From the NCBI GenBank assembly GCA_051251725.1, contig JBPOFN010000020.1, positions 1 to 64,000 on the forward strand: a stretch of 64,000 nucleotides of DNA, read 5' to 3'. The notes under the pieces are model-generated. The model did no database searches and was not told where the DNA came from. It saw only the letters and a program-made list of their open reading frames with translations. The translations under genes and the position numbers were made by a program. Positions 53,539 to 61,836 of this stretch are shown here, piece by piece. The DNA comes from JALZUE01 sp051251725. Lineage in GTDB: Bacteria; Pseudomonadota; Gammaproteobacteria; Enterobacterales; Alteromonadaceae. Each line of letters begins with the position of its first letter. The first letter of the stretch is position 1.

Positions 53539-55338
53539 TTATAAATGTTCTTGAATTAACTCTAGAAACGGTCTGCCATAACGGGCCAGTTTAGTATCAC
53601 CTATACCCGCGACGGATAACATTTCACGCTCTGATTGTGGTTGTAACCTAGCTAATTCCGATAACGTTTTATCATTAAAGACAATGTACGGAGCAATATC
53701 TTCGGCATCGGCAATGGCTTTACGTAAGGTACGTAATTTAGCGAATAACGCTTTGTCATATTGTTTTTCAGCTTTGTTATGACGCCAATAATTGGCATTT
53801 TGTAAGCGCGGCGCGGCTAACATCACGGGTTCGGTTGCTTTAAAAATAGTACGTGAGGCTTCAGTTAAGCATAACACCGAGTCATTGGAGATATCTTGCT
53901 GTAAATAGCCAAGATGAATCAATTGTCGAATAATCGCAAACCAATAACTCGCTGTTTTACTTTTTCCTATGCCGTAAGTGGAAACCATATGGTGACCGGC
54001 TTGAATGATCTGTGGTGTTTTTTCACCGCGCAGGACATCAATAACATGGGTGATGTCGCCTTTTTGATTAATGCGAAAAACACAAGAAAGCACTTTTTGA
54101 GCCGGTTCAGTTGCGTCAATTTGGCTCGGTGGATCCAAGCAAATATCACAGTTACCGCAAGCATCTTGAGTAAACTCGGCAAAATAATTAAGTACCACTT
54201 GGCGACGACAGGTTTGTGACTCAATAAATCCTGACATTGCTTGAAAACGCTGTAGTTCGACTTTTGTCCGCTGTTCGTTTTCACCTTCGCTGATGCGTTT
54301 TTTTATTCGGGTAACGTCTTTTTCATCATGTAAAAATATCGCTTCGGCGTTTAAACCATCACGGCCGGCACGACCAATTTCTTGGTAATAAGACTCTAAT
54401 GTTCTTGGTGGCTCATAGTGTAAAACAAAGCGAATATTGGGTTTATTAATCCCTAAACCAAAGGCGACGGTCGCCACGACAATTTGAATATTATCTTTGG
54501 TAAATTCATCTTGGACTCTATTTCTTAAAGCAAGATCTAAACCTGCATGATAAGCGGCAGCGTTAATGCCTTCTGCCTTTAGTGCTTCTGTGAGTTTTTC
54601 AACTCGCCAGCGGCTATTACAATAAATAATGCCGCATTCACCTTTTTTCTGACGAATATAACCAATCGCTTGCTGTTCACCACGGTATTTTTCCGCCATG
54701 GTAAAGCGAATGTTTGGGCGATCAAAGCTGTCTAAATGGACATAAGGGTCGTGTAATTTTAGTTGTTGCAGAATATCTTTGCGCGTGGTGACATCAGCTG
54801 TCGCGGTTAGTGCCATCACGGGAATGTGCGGGAAATTTTGTTTTAAGCAGCTCATATTGGTATAAGCGGGACGAAAATCGTGGCCCCATTGTGAAATACA
54901 ATGGGCTTCATCAACGGCAAACATACTGATTGATAAACTGGATAAGCCTTCTAAAAAATAACGGCTACTTAAACGTTCAGGCGATATATACACCAGCTTA
55001 ATAGTACCATTGGCCATTTGCTGAAAAATTTTATTTATTTCAGCCGGCTCTAATGACGAATTAATAAAAGCGGCTGGAATGCCTTGGCGAACTAAACCAT
55101 CAACTTGATCTTTCATCAAAGCTATTAGCGGTGACACTACGATAGTGATGCCAGGTAAAATGGTCGCCGGCAGTTGATAACAAAGTGATTTTCCGCCGCC
55201 TGTCGGCATTAACACCAGACTATCTCGTGCTTCAAGGGCTGCTTGAATAACATCAAGTTGCCCTGTGCGAAATGAGGTGTAGCCAAAATAATGTTTTAAG
55301 GCTTGATGTAATGACTCAGAAATGGAGGAAGATAACAC
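53539..55338 (-). CDS. recQ: ATP-dependent DNA helicase RecQ
   Basis: The 599-residue protein has two RecA-like domains with Walker A TGGGKS (46-51), the DEAH box (FAVDEAHCISQWGHDFRP, about 140-157) and motifs IV-VI (QEIGRAGRDG). A zinc-binding region follows (CRRQVVLNYFAEF, CGNCDICLDPP), then a winged-helix domain, and a C-terminal HRDC domain (about 525-595). It unwinds DNA during recombination and repair. It is divergent from yigI, and the same neighbourhood is seen in E. coli. Confidence 0.96.
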   Translation of the reverse strand: MLSSSISESLHQALKHYFGYTSFRTGQLDVIQAALEARDSLVLMPTGGGKSLCYQLPATILPGITIVVSPLIALMKDQVDGLVRQGIPAAFINSSLEPAEINKIFQQMANGTIKLVYISPERLSSRYFLEGLSSLSISMFAVDEAHCISQWGHDFRPAYTNMSCLKQNFPHIPVMALTATADVTTRKDILQQLKLHDPYVHLDSFDRPNIRFTMAEKYRGEQQAIGYIRQKKGECGIIYCNSRWRVEKLTEALKAEGINAAAYHAGLDLALRNRVQDEFTKDNIQIVVATVAFGLGINKPNIRFVLHYEPPRTLESYYQEIGRAGRDGLNAEAIFLHDEKDVTRIKKRISEGENEQRTKVELQRFQAMSGFIESQTCRRQVVLNYFAEFTQDACGNCDICLDPPSQIDATEPAQKVLSCVFRINQKGDITHVIDVLRGEKTPQIIQAGHHMVSTYGIGKSKTASYWFAIIRQLIHLGYLQQDISNDSVLCLTEASRTIFKATEPVMLAAPRLQNANYWRHNKAEKQYDKALFAKLRTLRKAIADAEDIAPYIVFNDKTLSELARLQPQSEREMLSVAGIGDTKLARYGRPFLELIQEHL

Positions 55339-55461
55339 TTATAGAAACCATGGCTTTACGTTGTCGTTATTTTACCTCAGCAAGGGGTTTAGCCGTTAGT
55401 ATATTTTAAAAATAGGCTATTGATGTTAAGGTGAATTAAGACGTCCGACCAGAGGTGAATT

Positions 55462-55917
55462 ATGGATTTAGCAAGTATCTATCAGCAATTAGCTGATTCG
55501 TGGACTAATCATATGCCGTTTAATCAATTACTTGGCTTTAAGATTACGCATTGTGATAAAGACAAAGCGGAAATGTATTTTGATTGGGATGACAAATTAG
55601 TCGGTAATAAATTACAAAATATTTTACATGGTGGGGTAACCGCATCGGCACTTGACCTTGTAGGTGGTGTGGTTGCCGCGGCTAATATTATTTCGCAGCT
55701 TGATGATCACTCAAAAGAATCGTTAATTAAAAATTTAAGTAAGTTAGGAACGATAGATCTTCGCACTGATTTTTTAAGGCCCGGCCGAGGTGAAAAATTT
55801 ATCGCGACAGCGCGTATTATTCGTAGTGGCAATAAAGTCGCCGTTGCGCGCATGGAACTACATAATCAGGACGGTGTTCATATCGCCTTTGGTACGGGTA
55901 CTTATATGGTTGGCTAA
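55462..55917 (+). CDS. yigI: Acyl-CoA thioesterase YigI family
   Basis: The 151-residue hotdog-fold protein has the family pattern NHMPFNQLLGFKI, NILHGGVTASALDLVGG, IDLRTDFLRPGRGEKF, SGNKVAVARMELHNQDG and ends GTGTYMVG. E. coli YigI shares these stretches and is a thioesterase on medium- and long-chain acyl-CoA. A GAGG site precedes the ATG. It faces recQ. Confidence 0.88.
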   Translation: MDLASIYQQLADSWTNHMPFNQLLGFKITHCDKDKAEMYFDWDDKLVGNKLQNILHGGVTASALDLVGGVVAAANIISQLDDHSKESLIKNLSKLGTIDLRTDFLRPGRGEKFIATARIIRSGNKVAVARMELHNQDGVHIAFGTGTYMVG

Positions 55918-55945
55918 CGCTGGAATAAAAATGAGTTCTATCAAT

Positions 55946-55993
55946 ACGCTCATATGAATTTTTTAACTTAACTTTGGCCAACCATATGAGCGT
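55946..55993. other. Hairpin between yigI and the DUF2145 gene
   Basis: ACGCTCATATG (55946-55956) and CATATGAGCGT (55983-55993) are perfect 11-base arms with a 26-base loop that includes a T-run, followed by TGATTTT. It lies between two convergent genes and may be a terminator. The right arm overlaps a segment that can also pair with the last codons of yigI (ATATGGTTGGC with GCCAACCATAT). Confidence 0.55.
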
Positions 55994-56005
55994 GATTTTA
56001 TTGCG

Positions 56006-56803
56006 TTATAACGTTTGTACAGCACCTAGTTGATCCAATATTACCGCCGGACTTGCTAAGCTATTGTCAGTTAAATATTTCGCAATAGTGGTAAATGTTG
56101 TCGTGTATATTTTGCCCTTGTGATCTCGGGTTGTCACATCATCCATAAACATGCTGCCAAGCGCTAATTTAAAAGCATTGGTTCTAACTCTTTGCGGTTT
56201 AAAATGCGCTTTGGCATTTAATTTTAACTGTTTTGAGTCAGTGGTTTGATAAATAGCCGCATTAATCATATCTAAGGTATATTCAGTACAGTTTTGGTAC
56301 TGGTTATTAAATGGGTTGGCTAACACCGAATATTTTGGATTATGTAATGTTTTATTCTGGCCACTGCTGACGATATCAATTAGCCGCTGCTGTAATTCAG
56401 CTGACGGAATAATGATCCCTGCTTGTAAGCTGTGCGCGCCCCAGAAAAAATCAGCGGGGTAATCGGTGACTAAATCACTACGGTTTAGTTTATCAGCCTG
56501 TTGATATAAATTATGGATGGCATAACCTTTAACGGTTTCGCCATTATCCAGCGTGATTGCCGAATAAATTGCGATCGCGGTATGCGTAAATGAAATCCCT
56601 TTTGGTAAATCAGCTTTTGGTCTGCCCATACGAGCAATGATAAACGCTCGAGCTTGTTGTTTAGCGGCATACTTTTCAACACTTTTAGCAAACGTGGTAA
56701 TTTCTTCTGGTTGAAATACCGGAGCAGCTGTTTGCTGGCTACCAGCGTAGCTAGGCGTAGAAATAACCGCGCAGCATAACAAAGTGATAATTAATTTTTT
56801 CAT
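56006..56803 (-). CDS. DUF2145 family secreted protein
   Basis: The 265-residue protein has a signal peptide (about 1-20, cut after SYA). A His in ISFTHTAIAIYS and a Cys in QYQNCTEYTLDMIN are spaced as in papain-like/NlpC-P60-like folds, consistent with the DUF2145 family. The start overlaps the preceding stop codon (TAATG), so it is coupled to the small secreted protein gene. It faces an XRE-type regulator. The biochemical function is unknown. Confidence 0.78.
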   Translation of the reverse strand: MKKLIITLLCCAVISTPSYAGSQQTAAPVFQPEEITTFAKSVEKYAAKQQARAFIIARMGRPKADLPKGISFTHTAIAIYSAITLDNGETVKGYAIHNLYQQADKLNRSDLVTDYPADFFWGAHSLQAGIIIPSAELQQRLIDIVSSGQNKTLHNPKYSVLANPFNNQYQNCTEYTLDMINAAIYQTTDSKQLKLNAKAHFKPQRVRTNAFKLALGSMFMDDVTTRDHKGKIYTTTFTTIAKYLTDNSLASPAVILDQLGAVQTL

Positions 56804-57141
56804 TATTTTTTCTCCACTGTTGTTGTCGTGGTGATCATTACTTTATTTGGCGCGGGATCGGCGGTAATGGTTATTTCGGTAATTTCAATGGGTGTGTGTC
56901 TGTGCATTTTTTTATCTAAAGAGTCTGCGGCAGCGACACTCGCAATGCCAGCACTGCCAACAACAACTAAAGGGATTGCAACGGCCACACTGGCAACCTT
57001 AGCGGTTGTTACTACACTGTGCCCTGCAGCAAGTGTTGAATGTTTTACGGCTTTACCTGAGTGTTGTACAGAGTCACTGGCACAAGCTTGTGTGGTTAAT
57101 GTGGTTAATGCGATAAATGTAATAGCTTTAGTGATGTTCAT
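56803..57141 (-). CDS. Small secreted protein coupled to the DUF2145 gene
   Basis: The start used is the ATG preceded by AAGGAAG. The 112-residue product has a signal peptide (about 1-21, ending ACAS), a Ser/His/Lys stretch, a hydrophobic Ala/Val segment (VASVAVAIPLVVVGSAGIAS) that may be a membrane helix, and a Thr-rich C terminus (MITTTTTVEKK). I do not recognise a family for it. It is the first gene of the two-gene operon with DUF2145. Confidence 0.6.
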   Translation of the reverse strand: MNITKAITFIALTTLTTQACASDSVQHSGKAVKHSTLAAGHSVVTTAKVASVAVAIPLVVVGSAGIASVAAADSLDKKMHRHTPIEITEITITADPAPNKVMITTTTTVEKK

Positions 57142-57331
57142 AATTGTCTTCCTTATTAAATTACTTGTCATCTCTGCCGGTGCAGCTGACGATGAAAGAT
57201 TAGGTGGAAGCGCATTGAGTGTAAACTTTGTTGTTGTACGTATATTTAAATTGCACTTAAAGTTTATTAATATGATACTTTATTGTATTTTAGATCGCTT
57301 AGCTTAGGATGTTTTAGTTAACAGGGATATT

Positions 57332-58063
57332 ATGAGTCAAATAAATCAAATCAGTCAGACGTTAAAACAAGTATTAAAACAGCATCGTATAACCTACAAG
57401 TATATTGCTGAGCAGCTAGCAATGAGCGAAGCAAATATCAAACGTATTTTTTCGAGCAATAGCTTTACGCTTGAGCGCTTAGAGCAAATTTGTCAGCTGA
57501 TCCCAATTAATTTATCTGATTTATTTCAGCTGTTAGCAGCGCAGCAAGAAAAAATATCACAACTTACCGAACAACAAGAAAAAGAATTAGTTGGTGATAC
57601 TAAACTCTTTTTAGTTGCTGTTTGCATTAGAGATTCTTGGAATTTTCAAGAGATCATTAGCCATTATCAAATTTCTGAACATGAATTGATTCGTTTGCTT
57701 GCCCGTTTAGATAAACTTAAAATTATTCAGTTATTACCCGGTAATGAGTATAAATTATTAATCGCCCAAAATTTTCGTTGGTTAGCTAATGGTCCACTTG
57801 AGCGCTATATGGCGAATGAAGTTATTTCGCAGTTTATGGTTTCGCGTTTTAATGAAGAAAATAGCTTTCGATTTTATTTACGCGGAACCTATTCTCAATC
57901 TTCAATTGATATGATCACTCGTAAGCTTAATCAACTAACCAATGAGGCCGCTCAGCTTAATCAAGAAGATGCAAAATTACCTTTAGCCAGCAGACAACAT
58001 ATGGGTTTATTAGTGGCGATGCGGCCATGGGAATTGTCGTGTTTTGCTGAATTGAGAAAGTAG
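57332..58063 (+). CDS. XRE-family (Cro/CI-type HTH) transcriptional regulator
   Basis: The 243-residue protein has an N-terminal HTH_3-like domain (about 8-65: VLKQHRITYKYIAEQLAMSE, NIKRIFSSNSFTLERLEQIC) and a C-terminal helical domain of unknown ligand. It faces the DUF2145 operon with 190 bases between the starts and may control it. It lies 66 bases upstream of the alpha/beta hydrolase gene on the same strand, so it may control that gene too. Confidence 0.82.
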   Translation: MSQINQISQTLKQVLKQHRITYKYIAEQLAMSEANIKRIFSSNSFTLERLEQICQLIPINLSDLFQLLAAQQEKISQLTEQQEKELVGDTKLFLVAVCIRDSWNFQEIISHYQISEHELIRLLARLDKLKIIQLLPGNEYKLLIAQNFRWLANGPLERYMANEVISQFMVSRFNEENSFRFYLRGTYSQSSIDMITRKLNQLTNEAAQLNQEDAKLPLASRQHMGLLVAMRPWELSCFAELRK

Positions 58064-58129
58064 CTCACAACTAATGAGTGCTGTAAGTAAGAAAAATTAG
58101 CCTAAGTAAGAGTATAAAAAGGAAAGATA

Positions 58130-59536
58130 ATGAAAAAATTATTACGCGTTATTGTTTTAACAGCAACGCTATTTTCAAGCCAAGGTTGGGCAGAGTTACT
58201 AAATAAGCACGACTGTTTAACGATTAATCAAGACCCTGACTATATCTTGCAGTTAATAGGATCAGGGCAATACCGCAAAGCGAATAAAGTGTCGAAAGCC
58301 GCTTTGCCGAGCTTTGATTTTAAAGTAAGTAATAGTTTTGCCCAGTATCTTGCTTATGCTGAGCAATGGGTTGCTTTAAAAAAGCCGTTGGCCGAGTTAC
58401 CTTGTCCAATCAACACCAAGACCGTGACATTAATTGCTCAGCAAAAATCTGATTTGTCAGCAACTAAAGTTAAACAGCTAGTGGCGCCGTTTGAGTTAAA
58501 ACAAGCGCCCAAAAGTGCTCAAAGCGACATACCAACAAAAGCGATGGTGTTAATTCATGGTTTAACCGATTCACCGTTTTTATTTCATGATCTGGCCGAC
58601 TTTTTTTATCAGCAAGGTTTTACCGTGCGCACTTTATTATTGCCAGGCCATGGTACAGCGCCCAGTGATTTGTTAGATGTTAGTTATCAAGACTGGCAAC
58701 AAGCTGCTGATTATATTATTGACCGCACTTTATTAGATTTTGACCAAGTCTACCTAGGTGGTTTTTCGACCGGCGGGGCATTAATTTTTAATCACTTAAT
58801 GCAGCAAAAAACCGTCAACAGTAAAATTAAAGGCATGTTAATGTGGTCACCTGCCTCTAAAGCGAAAAGTGAATTAGCATGGCTGGCCGGTTATATTGAT
58901 TACCTGCCATTTGTCGATTGGGTTGATAAAGACGCGGATATCGACTTTGCTAAGTATGAATCTTTTCCTTTTAATGCAGGCGCTCAAGTGCATAAGCTGA
59001 TGAGTAAAATAATTGGTGATGACGCTCGTGATGCTAATAAAGCGCATAATATTCCACTGTTTGTTGTTGCTAGTGAGCATGATCAAACTATTGATACTGC
59101 TAGCACCTTGCAGTTAATTAACTTTTGGCACTCAGGCGGTAACAATGCGGCTAAATCAACCACCTTGATGTATTTCGGTGATGTGGTAAAAGCGCGTAAA
59201 AAGCTTAATAAAAATATTGCCGTACTTGCGCCTGATTGCCTTGAAAGCGAGTGTCAAAAGATTGCCAATATTGCTCATACCGCTACGACGAATTCACCCG
59301 ATAATCCGCATTATGGCCAAGCAGGTAAGTATCAAAACTGTGGTCATTATTTGACTGAGTTAGCTGATTATCGTCAATGTAAAATGGGCGAGCAAAACGT
59401 AAAAGGTGAAATAACCGAGCAAAACTTAGCTTTGCATAAGCCGTTACAGCGCTTAACTTACAATCCTTATTATCAAGAAATGTTAACCGCCATTGAAAAT
59501 TTTATTGCTGATGTGCAGTTAAATAACAAGAAATAG
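58130..59536 (+). CDS. Secreted alpha/beta hydrolase (carboxylesterase-like)
   Basis: The 468-residue precursor has a signal peptide (about 1-21, cut after GWA). The catalytic domain starts near residue 138 with MVLIHGLTDSPFLFHDLADF, the oxyanion hole region, then TLLLPGHGTAPSDL and the nucleophile elbow G-F-S213-T-G-G. The acid is probably in the SEHDQTID segment and the His in CGHYLTEL or nearby. An N-terminal helical part (about 30-125) is an extra domain. Esterase activity is likely; the substrate is unknown. Confidence 0.8.
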   Translation: MKKLLRVIVLTATLFSSQGWAELLNKHDCLTINQDPDYILQLIGSGQYRKANKVSKAALPSFDFKVSNSFAQYLAYAEQWVALKKPLAELPCPINTKTVTLIAQQKSDLSATKVKQLVAPFELKQAPKSAQSDIPTKAMVLIHGLTDSPFLFHDLADFFYQQGFTVRTLLLPGHGTAPSDLLDVSYQDWQQAADYIIDRTLLDFDQVYLGGFSTGGALIFNHLMQQKTVNSKIKGMLMWSPASKAKSELAWLAGYIDYLPFVDWVDKDADIDFAKYESFPFNAGAQVHKLMSKIIGDDARDANKAHNIPLFVVASEHDQTIDTASTLQLINFWHSGGNNAAKSTTLMYFGDVVKARKKLNKNIAVLAPDCLESECQKIANIAHTATTNSPDNPHYGQAGKYQNCGHYLTELADYRQCKMGEQNVKGEITEQNLALHKPLQRLTYNPYYQEMLTAIENFIADVQLNNKK

Positions 59537-59564
59537 TATTAAATTAATATACCAAGTGATGTTG

Positions 59565-59600
59565 ATAAATAAACTTAAGTTAAAGAGGTTTATTTATTTT
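59565..59600 (+). terminator. AT-rich hairpin after the hydrolase gene
   Basis: ATAAATAAAC (59565-59574) and GTTTATTTAT (59588-59597) are perfect 10-base arms with a 13-base loop, followed by T's. It is weak in GC but well placed. Confidence 0.5.
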
Positions 59601-59661
59601 ACGCTTTATTCAATAGTGCCCTTGTTTTCAACGTTTATAAAATACAAATAAGGGTTCTACC

Positions 59662-60159
59662 ATGGAAAATTTATCAGCAACATCAAGTACAACGGTAACA
59701 CCAGCAGCAGTATCATCAGCGCCAGCCACAAAAACAGTTATTACTAACAATAATGTTTTAGCACCAAGCAAGCCTTATCAAATTGCTTCACTTGTCGTTT
59801 TACTCTTAGGTTTAGTGTGTTATGCCATCGGTCTTTATAATGCAGATATGGAGCTCAATGAAAAAGGCTATTATTTAGTGGTTTTACTTTATGGTTTGTT
59901 CGCGACCGTTTCACTGCAAAAACATCTACGTGATGAAAAAGAAGGCATAAAAACCTCAAGGATTTATAGCAATATCTGCTGGTTTTCTAGCGCAATCGCG
60001 ATCGCATTATTAATTTTGGGCTTGTATAACGCCGAGCTCTATTTAAGCGAAAAAGGCTTTTATGGTATGGCGTATATATTGACGCTATATGCTGCGATTA
60101 CCGTACAGAAAAATCACCGTGACCACGATTTTTATCAAGCCGATAGTACTGAAAGTTAG
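59662..60159 (+). CDS. yiaA: YiaA-family inner-membrane protein
   Basis: The 165-residue protein has a low-complexity Thr/Ser/Ala N terminus, then two repeats of a pair of membrane helices, each holding the family motif N-A-(D/E)-x-x-L-(N/S)-E-K-G-(Y/F)-Y (about 70-82 and 127-139). These match E. coli YiaA/YiaB. The repeat suggests internal duplication. Function is not established. Its stop codon overlaps that of the EAL gene by four bases. Confidence 0.85.
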   Translation: MENLSATSSTTVTPAAVSSAPATKTVITNNNVLAPSKPYQIASLVVLLLGLVCYAIGLYNADMELNEKGYYLVVLLYGLFATVSLQKHLRDEKEGIKTSRIYSNICWFSSAIAIALLILGLYNAELYLSEKGFYGMAYILTLYAAITVQKNHRDHDFYQADSTES

Positions 60160-61463
60160 CTTGCACTTGGCATGATATCAAAACATAAAATATGCTTTTT
60201 ACCGCTAATATTAAATGACATAGAGATGGTGATACACAAGCCGTCTCTAGTTAAGGAGCGATATGGGCTAGAAACATAGACTCTGCTTTCATGTTTTAAA
60301 GCATTTTGAATATAATGTTTACGGTACCAATTAGCATCGACACTGGTTTTTAATTGCTTAAACTTTTCAGTAGCGCTGGTAACTTGTTGAAAGTTTAAGG
60401 TGCTTTCTATTTGCTCACCTAACTCATCGGTTAAAAAACAACGAATGCTTCGAGGTAAATCTCCTAACTGCTGACAAGCGGCTTGAAAAGGGAGACCTTG
60501 TTGTAGATTTAAAATTGACTCCCGAAAATGCTGGCGATAAATATCGCTAGCGACTTTTTCTTTAGTTAATTTTTGCTGTTGTAACGCTATAAAATGAGTG
60601 GTTAACTTTTGAAAAACAGCACCATTATCATTTGTTGATATCACCTTACTTTGCGGCTTGGCAAAATAATAACCTTGGACAAAGTCAGCGCCGCTGTCCA
60701 TGGAAATCAAGGCTTGGTCTTGGTTTTCGACCCCCTCGATCACCACTAAACAGCCGGCTTGATGCAACAAATCTACTAAGCTACTCATCATTTTCATGTT
60801 TCTTGTTGATGATTCGGCGCGTAATAATAGCGAGCGATCAAGTTTGACAATATCAGGTTTTAAATTCCACACCCGTTCAAAGTTAGAATGACCAGCGCCA
60901 AAGTCGTCAATTGCTAGCATGCAGCCCATATTTTTATAGTAAGCGGCAGCTTCTTGTAATTTAATATTCTCGGTCGTTGGATCTTCGATAATTTCAACTA
61001 CTACGTTATTGGGTTCAATATTAAAATGCGCTAAGAGCTTAGAAAAAAATAAGCCGTAGTTTCTCCCTTTTACAGAAGCTTGAGCTGAGACATTAATAAA
61101 TAACCAATTGTTTTCATTGCTATAAGGTTGAAAATTAGCAATGTGTAGATAGCGACATAAGCGATCCAAATAAATATTATCGACTTCTTTTTTTGGTGTC
61201 CTTAATAATTCAATGGGAGAAATAACTTGCTCTAAATGATCTTGAGCGCGAATTAAGGCTTCATAGCCAATAATACGTTGGTGATCGATACTGTAGATAG
61301 GCTGTAAGGCAGACGTTAAGGTTAAATTTTGATAGTCAGCTTGGTAATGGGAGCCCTGCTTATGACTAACTTGATGAAAATCTGACAGGCTCATTTGCGG
61401 TAAAGAGTTAGCTGAACTAAATTTTTTCCAATGTTCAGTGTGAAAACGCGCTAAATTTGACAT
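60156..61463 (-). CDS. EAL-domain c-di-GMP phosphodiesterase
   Basis: Hydrolyses cyclic di-GMP to pGpG. The 435-residue protein has an EAL domain (about 48-285) with E68-A-L70, FINVSAQA, VVVEIIEDPT, AIDDFGAGHSNFERV, VKLDRSLLLR, VVIEGVENQDQ and QGYYFAKP, so metal and catalytic positions are intact. A C-terminal region (about 300-435) has the pattern of a small sensor-like domain (ending HILCFDIMPSAS). There is no signal peptide or membrane helix. It overlaps the yiaA stop codon tail to tail. Confidence 0.88.
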   Translation of the reverse strand: MSNLARFHTEHWKKFSSANSLPQMSLSDFHQVSHKQGSHYQADYQNLTLTSALQPIYSIDHQRIIGYEALIRAQDHLEQVISPIELLRTPKKEVDNIYLDRLCRYLHIANFQPYSNENNWLFINVSAQASVKGRNYGLFFSKLLAHFNIEPNNVVVEIIEDPTTENIKLQEAAAYYKNMGCMLAIDDFGAGHSNFERVWNLKPDIVKLDRSLLLRAESSTRNMKMMSSLVDLLHQAGCLVVIEGVENQDQALISMDSGADFVQGYYFAKPQSKVISTNDNGAVFQKLTTHFIALQQQKLTKEKVASDIYRQHFRESILNLQQGLPFQAACQQLGDLPRSIRCFLTDELGEQIESTLNFQQVTSATEKFKQLKTSVDANWYRKHYIQNALKHESRVYVSSPYRSLTRDGLCITISMSFNISGKKHILCFDIMPSAS

Positions 61464-61836
61464 AAAAACCTACTAGTTAACCTATGCCCATAATTTTTTT
61501 GCCGTATGGCGACTAGAGCGTTGATAGATTTCGATGTGCAGGAACCAAGCCAATTACCCATTGATTCGTAGTTATATTGTATAAACACAAGCTATATATA
61601 GGCTTAGGGCTAAAAAAAATAAAAAAAGCGTAGGTTGATGACGGACAAAATAATGAAAAATTCTCATGTTTCACTGAAAAAGCATTGTGTTTGCACTAAA
61701 AAGTGACAGGTTATTTACATTAACAATTTTTTAACAAGTAATGCCTGAACAACGCACAAATAGTGGGCGACAGGCTATTTTAGTTAACAGTATTAAGCTG
61801 AGAAATCAGACTAAATTGATAATTTGGTGATTAAAC
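61464..61836. other. Gap between recG and the EAL gene
   Basis: No gene is visible. The region lies downstream of recG and upstream of the EAL gene, both leftward, so it should hold the promoter of the latter. It is AT-rich, with a run AAAAAAAATAAAAAAAG near 61613-61629, but no convincing terminator or RNA gene. Confidence 0.5.

Noticed and set aside
56828..57307. 159-codon plus-strand frame antisense to the small secreted protein gene
   Set aside because: It lies over a gene with a good ribosome binding site, signal peptide and coupled neighbour on the minus strand; its Ala/Val/Thr composition mirrors that gene.
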